Counted from the stretch's first letter, positions 33,606 to 40,595 are shown. The stretch: DNA of 64,000 nt from Betaproteobacteria bacterium (GCA_016720065.1 JADJXY010000002.1:2245001-2309000), one strand, 5' to 3'. Made by a program: numbers and translations. The notes: generated by a model from the sequence alone, not told the origin.

Positions 33606-33642
33606 CTTCGGCACCTTTAAATAATTAAATATTGAATTATGG

Positions 33643-33648
33643 ATTATA
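33643..33648 (-). promoter_or_regulatory. -10 box of the phaB promoter
   Basis: On the minus strand a perfect TATAAT lies 37 bases before the phaB start, within an AT-rich stretch (33613-33650) that stands out from the GC-rich surroundings. The -35 region 16-17 bases upstream (TTGCGC) matches only TTG. Confidence 0.5.
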
Positions 33649-33813
33649 GCGAGGGTGACGCGAAGCGCAAGCCCGGGTGCCGGAGACCGCGCCTCCAACG
33701 GGGAACCCATGGGTTCAGAAAAGCGGCCAGGCCGGGGAGAACCGGATCGATGAATCCCACAAGCCCAAGAAAGCACCCCGGAAAACCGGCATCCCCCACC
33801 CCACCTGGGCCAT

Positions 33814-33829
33814 TGTCAGCTTCCCGACA
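33814..33829 (+). promoter_or_regulatory. NifA upstream activator sequence (TGT-N10-ACA)
   Basis: TGTCAGCTTCCCGACA matches the NifA-binding consensus TGT-N10-ACA exactly. It lies about 43 bases upstream of a sigma-54 promoter with an IHF site between, the standard layout of a NifA-activated promoter. Confidence 0.8.
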
Positions 33830-33842
33830 AACGGCCAGTCCG

Positions 33843-33855
33843 CAACCCATTGATT
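33843..33855 (-). promoter_or_regulatory. IHF-binding site between NifA site and sigma-54 promoter
   Basis: On the minus strand AATCAATGGGTTG fits the IHF consensus WATCAANNNNTTR at every defined position. It lies midway between the NifA site and the -24/-12 promoter, where IHF bending is expected. A second 13-base consensus match is at 42333-42345. Confidence 0.65.
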
Positions 33856-33871
33856 TATCGATACTCACGCC

Positions 33872-33887
33872 TGGCACTCAACTTGCA
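33872..33887 (+). promoter_or_regulatory. Sigma-54 (-24/-12) promoter of the ferredoxin-nifZ-flavodoxin operon
   Basis: TGGCACTCAACTTGCA contains TGGCAC at -24 and TTGCA at -12 with the correct spacing. It lies 30 bases upstream of the ferredoxin start at 33918. With the upstream NifA and IHF sites it forms a complete nitrogen-fixation promoter. The rest of the 312-base gap to phaB holds only the phaB promoter. Confidence 0.85.
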
Positions 33888-33917
33888 CATCCGTAGAAAA
33901 ACCTCCCGGACTCCCCC

Positions 33918-34247
33918 ATGCCCAAACCCAAAAAACACCTCCTCGTCTGCGTCCAGGGCCGCCCCCAGGGCCATCCGCGCGGCTCCTGCCAGTCAAAGGG
34001 CTGCGCCCAGGTCTGGCAGGCCTTCTCCGACGAATTCACCGCCCGCAACCTGTGGGCCTCGGGCTTCCAGCTCACCAACACCGGCTGCCTCGGCCCCTGC
34101 CATCTGGGGCCCAGCGCCATCGTCTACCCGGACGGCTTCATGTACACCGGCATCAAACCGGAGGACGTCGCCACCATCATCGACGAGCACCTGATGTTCG
34201 ATCAGCCGGTAGAGCGCCTGAAGGCGCCGGCCGACGTGTGGAGCTGA
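33918..34247 (+). CDS. Thioredoxin-like [2Fe-2S] ferredoxin, nif-associated
   Basis: A 109-residue ferredoxin of the thioredoxin-like 2Fe-2S family. Ligand cysteines are in the expected places: C11, C24, C57 and C61 (LLVCVQG, GSCQSKGC, NTGCLGPC), with an extra C29. It would transfer electrons in the cytoplasm, probably connected with nitrogenase or its cofactor assembly. First gene after the NifA/sigma-54 promoter and 4 bases before nifZ. Confidence 0.85.
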   Translation: MPKPKKHLLVCVQGRPQGHPRGSCQSKGCAQVWQAFSDEFTARNLWASGFQLTNTGCLGPCHLGPSAIVYPDGFMYTGIKPEDVATIIDEHLMFDQPVERLKAPADVWS

Positions 34248-34251
34248 TGCC

Positions 34252-34522
34252 ATGGCCGCCGTTCAATACGAAATCGGCGATCTCGTCTTCGCCGCCGAAG
34301 ACATCCTCAACGACGGCGGCATGCCCGGCGTCGTTGAGGCGGAAGGCCTGATCGCTCCCGCCGGTGCCCGGGGCGTCGTGGTGCATTTCCGGGCATTCCG
34401 AAATCGACCCCAGCAGGGAGGTCTACCTGGTGCGCTTCGAAACCGGGCCCGAGGGGGCTCTGGGCAATCCGGTAGGCGTCCTGCCCGAGGAACTCACCCA
34501 GAACGAGCCTACCCTCCAGTGA
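34252..34522 (+). pseudogene. nifZ: nifZ-like gene with a one-base frameshift
   Basis: The N-terminal part (MAAVQYEIGDLVFAAEDILN, DGGMPGVVEAEGLI) is NifZ-like: NifZ proteins assist P-cluster maturation of the MoFe protein. After VVVHF near 34388 the frame slips: the correct continuation GHSEIDPSREVYLVRFETGP, ending GVLPEELTQNEPTLQ at 34522, is in the next frame. Removing one C from TTCCGGG restores a single frame of about 90 codons. The unshifted frame instead runs to 34548 as Arg-rich nonsense. It may be a real mutation or a sequencing error; the stop of the restored frame lay just before the flavodoxin start before a MITE-like element inserted. Confidence 0.7.
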
Positions 34523-34530
34523 GCCATCAT

Positions 34531-34664
34531 CCTAGAAACCTCAGTTGACCGCTTGTCGAATGCCGGAATGCATTGTGTCCTGGAACTCCGCGCCCTACCG
34601 AATCACACACCCATTGGGTGGCATCGCTACGAGCCCGCTGGCGCGTCCAACTGAGGTTTCCAGG
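34531..34664. mobile_element. MITE-like element, 134 bp, 17-bp terminal inverted repeats
   Basis: The ends are CCTAGAAACCTCAGTTG and, inverted, CCTGGAAACCTCAGTTG (16 of 17 match). It is flanked by a 5-base direct duplication ATCAT (34526-34530 and 34665-34669). The right copy of the duplication supplies the AT of the flavodoxin ATG. Deleting the element and one ATCAT gives nifZ stop TGA, GCCATC, ATG, a tight operon junction. It has no coding capacity; an interior block recurs at 29892-29940. Confidence 0.8.
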
Positions 34665-34667
34665 ATC

Positions 34668-35222
34668 ATGGCCAAAATCGGCATTTTTTTCGGGACCGAC
34701 ACCGGGCGTACCCGCCTGATCGCCAAGCAGATCGCCAAAAAGCTCGGTGAAGAGGCAGCGCCGCCGGTGAATATCGGGCGCACGACGGTGGCGGATTTCC
34801 TCGCCTACGAGGCCCTGATCCTGGGCAGCCCCACCCTGGGCGACGGCATGCTGCCCGGCGAATCCTGCGGCCTCGCTCACGCCAGTTGGGAGGAGTTCCT
34901 GCCCCAGATCGAAGGTGCCGACCTCAGCGGCAAGACCATTGCGCTGTTCGGCCTCGGCGACCAGAAGAAGTATCCGGACGAATTCGTGGACGCCATCGGC
35001 ATTCTCCACGACGCCCTCACCGCCCGCGGCGCCCGCCTGGTGGGCCGCTGGCCGGCCGCCGGCTACGAATTCAAGGCCTCCCGTGCCCTCGTGGGCGATG
35101 ACTTCCTGGGCCTCGCCCTGGACCAGCATCATCAGGCGGCACTGACCGAAGGCCGCATCGACGCGTGGCTCGCCTCGATCAAACCGGAGCTGACGGGCAT
35201 GGATCGAGACCCCCAACGATGA
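34668..35222 (+). CDS. nifF: Flavodoxin, nitrogenase electron donor type
   Basis: A 184-residue long-chain flavodoxin. The FMN phosphate loop is FFGTDTGRTRLIAK, the 60s loop is LGSPTLGDGMLPGE and the 90s region is ALFGLGDQKKYPDEF, all typical of NifF-type flavodoxins. It would pass electrons to nitrogenase reductase. The ATG at 34668 lies in the target duplication of the MITE-like element, whose right end supplies the only Shine-Dalgarno candidate (CTGAGG). It belongs to the NifA-controlled ferredoxin-nifZ-flavodoxin operon. Confidence 0.85.
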   Translation: MAKIGIFFGTDTGRTRLIAKQIAKKLGEEAAPPVNIGRTTVADFLAYEALILGSPTLGDGMLPGESCGLAHASWEEFLPQIEGADLSGKTIALFGLGDQKKYPDEFVDAIGILHDALTARGARLVGRWPAAGYEFKASRALVGDDFLGLALDQHHQAALTEGRIDAWLASIKPELTGMDRDPQR

Positions 35223-35244
35223 AAGAGGCCGCCATGCCCGTCTC

Positions 35245-35293
35245 CCTCACCCCCGCCCCCTCTCCCGCGTTGCGGGCGAGGGGAGATAACGGA
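35245..35293 (-). repeat. Palindromic repeat related to the leuS insertion
   Basis: CTCCCTCACCCCCGCCCC and CTCTCCCGC...GCGGGCGAGGGGAGA form a hairpin. Read on the minus strand, GGGAGAGGGGGCGGGGGTGA matches the core of the repeat inside leuS. It fills most of the 99-base gap between the flavodoxin gene and the next gene. Confidence 0.6.
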
Positions 35294-35321
35294 AACGCTT
35301 CGCATCTTTCACGCTAATGCC

Positions 35322-35624
35322 ATGAACGCCAATCCCTGGGCCGCCCCCAAGGCCAAAGCCATCCGCCGGGTGCTCGTCTCCTTCGACGAACGTCTGGCCG
35401 GCGCCTGCGACGTGGTTCCCGACAGCGGTGACCCGGCCATGGTCACCCTGCGCCATGCCGAGCTGGAGCGCCTGCGCGCCCATGTTTTCCTGCACGGGCA
35501 GAAGCCGGGCACCTACGGCGTCTTCTTCGAGTACCCCCACCCGGTGCCGGGCATTCTGGAAAGCGAGGAGAACCTCTCCCTGCAGCGCCTGCTCTCCAGC
35601 CTGGCGTTGCATTTCGACGCCTGA
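35322..35624 (+). CDS. Hypothetical protein, 100 aa, nif region
   Basis: I do not recognise this protein. It is a small soluble product with a basic N-terminus (MNANPWAAPKAKAIRRVLVS) and a pattern of alternating strands (GTYGVFFEYPHPVPGILESE). It lies between the flavodoxin gene and modA on the same strand, so a nif- or molybdenum-linked role is possible by association. Confidence 0.55.
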   Translation: MNANPWAAPKAKAIRRVLVSFDERLAGACDVVPDSGDPAMVTLRHAELERLRAHVFLHGQKPGTYGVFFEYPHPVPGILESEENLSLQRLLSSLALHFDA

Positions 35625-35642
35625 GTGGTATACCTCCCGCCC

Positions 35643-36398
35643 ATGCGCCTTCGCCGCTGCCTGTTCGCCCTCTGCGCCCTCTGCGCTCTCATCGCCGGCC
35701 CTGTGTACGCCGACGAGGTCCAGGTCGCCGTGGCGGCCAATTTTTCGGCGCCCATGCAGGCCATCGCCCGGGATTTCGAGGCCGACACCGGCCACCGGCT
35801 GCGCCTTTCCTTCGGCGCCACGGGCAAGTTCTACGCCCAGATCACCCACGGCGCGCCCTTCGACGTCCTGCTGGCCGCCGACGACGAAACGCCGACGCGC
35901 CTGGTCAAGGAAGGCCTGGCCAAGGGCGACAGCCGGATGACCTACGCCATCGGCCGCCTGGTGCTCTGGTCGCCCCGCGCCGACGGGGTAGATGCCAAGG
36001 GCGAGATGCTGCGCCGCGGCGAATTCGCCCGTCTCGCCCTGGCCAATCCCAAGACCGCCCCCTACGGCGCCGCCGCCGTCGAGGCCATGACCGCGCTCGA
36101 CCTGCTGCCCGCCCTCCAGGCCAAATGGGTGCTGGGCGAGAACATCGCCCAGACCTACCAGTTTGTCGCCAGCGGCAATGCCGAAATCGGCTTCATCGCC
36201 CTCGCCCAGGTGTGGAAGGATGGCCGCCTCACCTCCGGTTCGGCCTGGATTGTCCCCGCCAAGCTGCACCAGCCCATTCGCCAGGATGCCGTGGTGCTGA
36301 CCAGGACTGCCGTCCCGGCCGCAGCAGGCGCCCTGCTCACCTACCTGAAGGGCGACAAGGCGCGCACCGTCATCAACTCCTACGGATACGAGTTGTGA
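35643..36398 (+). CDS. modA: Molybdate ABC transporter substrate-binding protein ModA
   Basis: A periplasmic molybdate-binding protein of 251 residues. After a signal peptide (LFALCALCALIAGPVYA) come VAVAANFSAPMQAIARDFEA, the first oxyanion-binding loop, and FGATGKFYAQITHGAPFDVL, which are hallmarks of ModA. No modB or modC is next to it here. Its place beside FeMo-cofactor genes fits supply of molybdenum for nitrogenase. The stop overlaps the NifX-family start. The start is ATG at 35643; an in-frame GTG at 35625 is an alternative. Confidence 0.9.
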   Translation: MRLRRCLFALCALCALIAGPVYADEVQVAVAANFSAPMQAIARDFEADTGHRLRLSFGATGKFYAQITHGAPFDVLLAADDETPTRLVKEGLAKGDSRMTYAIGRLVLWSPRADGVDAKGEMLRRGEFARLALANPKTAPYGAAAVEAMTALDLLPALQAKWVLGENIAQTYQFVASGNAEIGFIALAQVWKDGRLTSGSAWIVPAKLHQPIRQDAVVLTRTAVPAAAGALLTYLKGDKARTVINSYGYEL

Positions 36399-36787
36399 AA
36401 ATCGCCATCGCCACCCGGGATTTCACCGCCGTCAGCGGCCATGCCGGCCAGACCCGCCACTGGCTGCTCTACGACTTGTCCGAGCACCGTTCCAACCGGC
36501 TGTTGCCCGCCCCGCGGCGCATCGATCTGGCCAAGGACGAAGTGCTCCACGTCTTCGAGGACGACCGCCCCCACCCCCTCGACGGCGTGGATATCGTGGT
36601 CGCCGCCAGCGCCGGCGACGGCTTCATCCGCCACATGAAAAAGCGCGGCGCGGAGGTACTGCTCACCGGCGAAGACGACCCGGCAATGGCCATCACCCGC
36701 ATCCTGGCCGGCGAAGCCCTGCCCGACCCGCGCTTCGACATCACCACCACCCTGTGCAAACTGCGGGACCTGTTTTCGCGGCACTGA
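36395..36787 (+). CDS. NifX/NifB C-terminal family FeMo-cofactor-binding protein
   Basis: A 130-residue protein of the dinitrogenase iron-molybdenum cofactor family, a single ribonuclease-H-like domain: MKIAIATRDFTAVSGHAGQT, DLAKDEVLHVFEDDRPHPLD, VVAASAGDGFIRHMKKRGAE. Such proteins carry or store FeMo-co or its precursor NifB-co. The GTG start overlaps the modA stop (GTGA). I do not assign it to NifX itself because of sequence differences and its distance from nifEN. Confidence 0.8.
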   Translation: MKIAIATRDFTAVSGHAGQTRHWLLYDLSEHRSNRLLPAPRRIDLAKDEVLHVFEDDRPHPLDGVDIVVAASAGDGFIRHMKKRGAEVLLTGEDDPAMAITRILAGEALPDPRFDITTTLCKLRDLFSRH

Positions 36788-36791
36788 CTTA

Positions 36792-36814
36792 GGGAACAGG
36801 CTGGAACAGTTCCC
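36792..36814 (+). terminator. Possible hairpin after the NifX-family gene
   Basis: GGGAAC and GTTCCC, 11 bases apart, form a short hairpin 5 bases after the stop. No T-run follows, so termination would need Rho or would be weak. Confidence 0.3.
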
Positions 36815-37050
36815 GTTGCGGCGGCCCCGGATCAACGTCCCGCCGCGCTTCAGGCCGGCGCCTCGGCCCGATCCGGCGCCCGGAACATCGAGCAGCGGCG
36901 GAACACCTCTTGGGTCGGCGCGACCTGCTTCTGGCTGCAATACTTGGCGACCCGCCTGGCCAAGCCCTTGATGTCGCGACCCGAGTTGGCCAACCGGTGC
37001 CGACGTCGCCTTTGCGACAGGGCGGCGCCGCCAACCTGCAGGAGCCCGCC

Positions 37051-37311
37051 ATGCAATATTCCACCCACGACTGCCAGGGCCGCCCCGTCGCCGTCGGCGA
37101 CGAGGTGCGCGTCCTCGACATCAACCCCGACCCCGATCTCGACGACGACCAGCGCGAGATGTTTCTCGCCATGATCGGCGCCTGCTGTGCCGTGGAGCGC
37201 ATCGACGCCGACGGCACCGGCTGGGTGGCGGTGTGGTGGAACGGCGACGACGGCACCCAGCTGACGCTGGTGGGCCTGACGCCCCTGCAGATGGAACGGC
37301 AGGCGGGCTGA
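37051..37311 (+). CDS. Hypothetical protein, 86 aa, nif region
   Basis: I do not recognise a named family. The ATG at 37051 has GGAG 9 bases upstream. The product is acidic with a likely small beta-barrel: RPVAVGDEVRVLDINPDPDL, an acidic DDDQREMF helix, CCAVERIDADGTGWVAVWWN. The SH3-like wording (VGDEVRVLD...GWVAVWW) recalls NifZ/NifT-like small barrels, but that is a guess. Convergent with the NafY-like gene. Confidence 0.5.
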   Translation: MQYSTHDCQGRPVAVGDEVRVLDINPDPDLDDDQREMFLAMIGACCAVERIDADGTGWVAVWWNGDDGTQLTLVGLTPLQMERQAG

Positions 37312-37331
37312 GGGCGGGCGGCGGGGCGGCG

Positions 37332-38081
37332 TCATTCTTCCGCCAAGGCCTCCTCGCCCTGGGCGTTGTAGTTGCGCAGACGCTTTTCGGCGGCGACGCC
37401 GAGTATCTTCAACAGCCAGGGGGGCGGCGAATTGGCCATGGCCTGCTGGAACTGGGCGATGATTTCCAGCGCCGGCCCGCCATCGGGCACCTTGATCGGG
37501 TAGATGTCGGCCCGGATCACCTTGGCCGCCGCCGGCCCGCCGATGGAAACCACGTAGCACACGTGGCAGTCGCCGATGAGCTGGGCGCGCCACAGGTTCT
37601 TGTCCGGCGCGAATTCGGCGTCCATGGTGTCGCGGATATCCACCAGCCGGACCGCCGTGGGCGATACCTGATAGACCAGAAAGCGCAGGCAGGAGCCGAA
37701 GTGGCCGGAGAGGGTGTCGCCCTTGTCGGAGGCGATGGCGACCCGCACCGAGCCCGGCATCTCGCCGGCCTCGTAGGCCTCGATCCGGGGCAGCGAGTCA
37801 TCCCCCTGGGTCTCGCCCCACAGGATGCGCACGGCGAGCTTCATCGCCTCCAGGCCGATGCCGATATCCTCGCCGTCCTCCTCGCCGTCGGCGCTGGCGA
37901 AGCCGGTTTTCAGCAGGGTCACCGTCACCTGGCGCAGTTTCTCTTCGTCGATTTCGTGACCCAGGCCGCGCTGCAGCAGCTCCAGCAGGCGCGGCAGGGT
38001 GGCGTTGGGCATGGCCCGGGCGGCCAGGGCCACGCGCAGGGCCGCCTCGCGGGTGATGGGCGGCTTGTCGGCTTCTTCCAT
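37332..38081 (-). CDS. nafY: NafY-like FeMo-cofactor-binding protein
   Basis: A 249-residue two-domain protein. The N-terminal helical domain (about 1-95: ATLPRLLELLQRGLGHEIDE) resembles the NafY sterile-alpha-like domain that binds apo-dinitrogenase. The C-terminal NifX-type core (about 110-235) contains SGHFGSCLRFLVYQV, with the conserved histidine used for FeMo-co binding in NafY, and CYVVSIGGPAAAKVIRADIY. Length matches NafY (about 240). It could instead be an uncharacterised NifX-fusion. A sigma-54-like promoter faces it at 38271-38286. Confidence 0.75.
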   Translation of the reverse strand: MEEADKPPITREAALRVALAARAMPNATLPRLLELLQRGLGHEIDEEKLRQVTVTLLKTGFASADGEEDGEDIGIGLEAMKLAVRILWGETQGDDSLPRIEAYEAGEMPGSVRVAIASDKGDTLSGHFGSCLRFLVYQVSPTAVRLVDIRDTMDAEFAPDKNLWRAQLIGDCHVCYVVSIGGPAAAKVIRADIYPIKVPDGGPALEIIAQFQQAMANSPPPWLLKILGVAAEKRLRNYNAQGEEALAEE

Positions 38082-38138
38082 GATTTTCTCCTTGGGGTTG
38101 GGGTGTTATGGTGGTCTTTAAACCGACAACCTCGGTTC

Positions 38139-38225
38139 CGTTCGCCCTGAGCCTGTCGAAGGACAGTGCACCACGGGCTTCGACAGGCCAGTCCTGAGCC
38201 CCGTCGAAGGGCTCAGCCCGAACGG
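38139..38225. repeat. Inverted-repeat element of the CGTTCGCCCTGAGC/GTCGAAGG family
   Basis: CGTTCGCCCTGAGCCTGTCG at the left and GTCGAAGGGCTCAGCCCGAA at the right form inverted arms around an inner GGGCTTCGACAGGC. A sister copy is at 62235-62308. This type of REP-like palindrome is common between genes in proteobacteria. It lies between the NafY-like gene and its possible promoter. Confidence 0.7.
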
Positions 38226-38270
38226 AGGAGGGAATTTCGGTTGCCATTCGAGGTCTGTTTTCCACCCCCT

Positions 38271-38286
38271 TGCAGAGATGGTGCCA
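38271..38286 (-). promoter_or_regulatory. Sigma-54-like promoter facing the NafY-like gene
   Basis: On the minus strand TGGCACCATCTCTGCA has a perfect TGGCAC -24 element and CTGCA at -12 (one mismatch to TTGCA). It is 190 bases from the start at 38081, leaving a long leader that contains the repeat at 38139-38225. No exact TGT-N10-ACA site was found nearby. Confidence 0.5.
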
Positions 38287-38321
38287 GCCCGCGCCGTGCC
38301 CCTAAGGGCCTGATTTCACGC

Positions 38322-38337
38322 CGGCACGGCCCTTGCT
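38322..38337 (+). promoter_or_regulatory. Sigma-54 promoter of the SagB-like gene
   Basis: CGGCACGGCCCTTGCT matches the -24/-12 consensus (TGGCACG-N4-TTGCW) except for its first base. It lies 35 bases before the start at 38372. I found no exact NifA site in the 220 bases upstream, so the activator is uncertain. Confidence 0.6.
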
Positions 38338-38371
38338 GACCGACTCCCTGCCCCCGCCGGAATCGTCCCCA

Positions 38372-40027
38372 ATGTCGGATAGCTCACAAAACCCCCTCGA
38401 CCTTCTGCGCGCTTACCACGCCCGCACCAAACACCGCTTCGAGGCCTATGCCGAAGGCCCCGGCCAGCTCGACTGGGATGCCCAGCCCGACGCCTTCCGC
38501 CGTTACCCTGGGGCACCGCTGACCTCCCTGCCCCTGGCGGCCGACCGCTTCGAGCGCCCCTACAACCGCCTGGCGACGCCACCCGCCACCCCGGTGGGGG
38601 CCGACCTGGCCAGCCTGGGCGCCCTGCTGGAACTGAGCTTCGGCATCTCGGCCTGGAAATCCTGGGGACCAAGCCGCTGGGCGCTGCGCTGCAACCCCTC
38701 CTCCGGCAACCTGCATCCGGTGGAAGCCTATGTTCTCGCCTCCGGCCTCCCCGGCATCGCCGCCGGCCTGCACCACTACGACGCCCAGGATCACCTGCTG
38801 GAAGGCCGTGCCCTGCTGCCCCCCGGCGGCCCCCCCTGGCTCGCCGTCGGCCTCTCCAGCGCCCTGTGGCGCGAAGCCTGGAAATACGGCGAGCGGGCCT
38901 TCCGCTACTGCCAGCTCGACATCGGCCACGCCGTCGGCGCCCTGGCCTACGCCGCCGCCCTCCTCGGCTGGCGCGTGGAACCGCTGGCCCCCGGCGGCAC
39001 GGCCCTCGCCCACCTGCTTGGCCTGGACCGCGCCGAAGACTTTCCCCCCGGCCGCCACGCCTTCACCGAAGCCGAAGAGCCGGAGGTTCTCCTCGCCCTC
39101 CACGCCCCCGGCCTGGCCGCCCCGCCCTCCGGCCTCACCGCCTGGCTCGACGGCGCCCCCTGGCACGGCCGACCCAGCACCATCGACCCCGCCCCCGGCT
39201 ACCGCTGGCCCGTCATCGCCCAGGCCGCCGCGGCCAGCCGCCGGGAGGAATTCCCCGCAGTGCCGGTATCACCGGCCTTCGCGCCCCTGCCCGCGCTGCC
39301 GCCGCACCCCACACCGGCCGGCACCGCCCAACTCATCCGCCAGCGCCGCAGCGCCCAGCGCTTCGACCCCAAGCACACCCTGGACAAGGGCGCCTTCTAT
39401 CGCCTGCTGGACGCCACCCTGCCCCGCGCCGGCGCCCCCTTCACGGGCCAGGAGGCCCCCCCCGCCATCGCCCTGCTGCTTTTCGTCCTGCGCGTCGATG
39501 GGCTGCCGCCCGGCCTCTACCTGCTGCCGCGCACGCCGATGGCGGCGGCCGGACTCCCGGTCGTCCTCGGGGCCGCCGACCACCGCTTCGTCAGCCGCTG
39601 CGCCGTGGCCGACGTGGACCCGGATTGCCCCGCCCATCTCCATCTCACGTTCCTCGCCGCCCTCGGCCTGCAGGAGGTGCAGCGTCTGGCCCGCGCCCTC
39701 TCCTGCCACCAGGACATCGCCGCCACCAGCGCCTTCTCCCTGGGCATGCTCGCCGACTTCGCGGCCCTGGCCGACGACGCCTACACCTACCGCACCCTGC
39801 TGCGGGAAGCGGGCCTCATCGGTCAGGCCCTCTACCTGGAGGCGGAGGCCGCCGGCGTGCGCGGCACCGGCATCGGCTGCTTCTTCGACGACCCGGTGCA
39901 CCAGGCCTTTGGCCTGGCCGGCGATACCTGGCAGAGCGTCTATCACTTCACCGTCGGCACGGCGATCGTCGACGATCGCATCGAAACGGGCCCGCCCTAC
40001 CCCCAACGCCAGGCGGAGACCCCATGA
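38372..40027 (+). CDS. SagB/ThcOx-type nitroreductase-fold dehydrogenase (tandem)
   Basis: A 551-residue protein with two nitroreductase-like halves. The first (about 60-250) has WALRCNPSSGNLHPVEAYV, the FMN-binding signature of SagB-type proteins, and KYGERAFRYCQLDIGHAVGA. The second (about 320-540) has IRQRRSAQRFDPKHTLDKG and QALYLEAEAAGVRGTGIGCF, the NADH:flavin type. Such proteins oxidise azolines in peptide natural products or act as general flavin oxidoreductases; no precursor peptide or cyclodehydratase gene is seen here. Its sigma-54-like promoter and divergent NafY-like neighbour suggest a nif-linked redox role. Confidence 0.75.
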   Translation: MSDSSQNPLDLLRAYHARTKHRFEAYAEGPGQLDWDAQPDAFRRYPGAPLTSLPLAADRFERPYNRLATPPATPVGADLASLGALLELSFGISAWKSWGPSRWALRCNPSSGNLHPVEAYVLASGLPGIAAGLHHYDAQDHLLEGRALLPPGGPPWLAVGLSSALWREAWKYGERAFRYCQLDIGHAVGALAYAAALLGWRVEPLAPGGTALAHLLGLDRAEDFPPGRHAFTEAEEPEVLLALHAPGLAAPPSGLTAWLDGAPWHGRPSTIDPAPGYRWPVIAQAAAASRREEFPAVPVSPAFAPLPALPPHPTPAGTAQLIRQRRSAQRFDPKHTLDKGAFYRLLDATLPRAGAPFTGQEAPPAIALLLFVLRVDGLPPGLYLLPRTPMAAAGLPVVLGAADHRFVSRCAVADVDPDCPAHLHLTFLAALGLQEVQRLARALSCHQDIAATSAFSLGMLADFAALADDAYTYRTLLREAGLIGQALYLEAEAAGVRGTGIGCFFDDPVHQAFGLAGDTWQSVYHFTVGTAIVDDRIETGPPYPQRQAETP

Positions 40028-40238
40028 GCCCAGACCTCGCCGAAGCCCTCGCCCCCCGCGGCAAATTCGCTTCGGGCCACTGATTTAATTCATGCCCTGC
40101 CGGGTTGGCGGTGCTACATTGAAGGTGTGACCAGCCAACGGTTCACCTCGAACCTTCAGCTCGTATCCTGGGCGAAGGGCGCTTCCGTTGAATTGCATAC
40201 CGTCGGGAATCCACCCGACACTTACGGAGGCCATCATC

Positions 40239-40595
40239 ATGACCGACACCCCCCGAGGGACCGCCTGCGAGCGTCCCGATGCAACCGTTTCCGAGGCGCA
40301 ACAGGCCCAGGCCATGCATCTCGGCATTGCCTTCGACGGACATCAGTTCGTCTATCACGATTTCAAGTACGACCGGCTGCCCGACGCCGTCGCCTATGCG
40401 GAGCTGGAAGCGGCACGCGGCGAGGGGCAGGCGCCCGTCACCAACCTGGAAGCCTGGCACGACCGGCCAGTTCCCAGTGCTGCCGAACGGGTGATCATGC
40501 AGCCCCTGGGCATCCGCTTCGAGGGATGGCGCTATCGCTATCACATTTATCGCTACGACCGCCTGGCCGATGCGCTGAATTACGCCCGCGGCTGA
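40239..40595 (+). CDS. Hypothetical protein with two tandem repeats, 118 aa
   Basis: The start has CGGAGG 8 bases upstream. The protein consists of an N-terminal tail of about 25 residues followed by two homologous units of about 30 residues: LGIAFDGHQFVYHDFKYDRL and LGIRFEGWRYRYHIYRYDRL, each followed by a short helix (DAVAYAELE, DALNYARG). I know no named family. Aromatic and Tyr/His-rich strands suggest a small beta-sheet fold, perhaps ligand binding. Confidence 0.6.
   Translation: MTDTPRGTACERPDATVSEAQQAQAMHLGIAFDGHQFVYHDFKYDRLPDAVAYAELEAARGEGQAPVTNLEAWHDRPVPSAAERVIMQPLGIRFEGWRYRYHIYRYDRLADALNYARG

Noticed and set aside
34620..34660. Sigma-54 promoter directly before the flavodoxin
   Set aside because: TGGCGCGTCCAACTGA has no GC at the -12 position; the upstream promoter at 33872 is sufficient.
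34545..34667. Longer N-terminus for the flavodoxin starting at 34545
   Set aside because: Those 41 codons fall inside the MITE-like element; the flavodoxin fold begins exactly at MAKIGIFFGTDTG at 34668.
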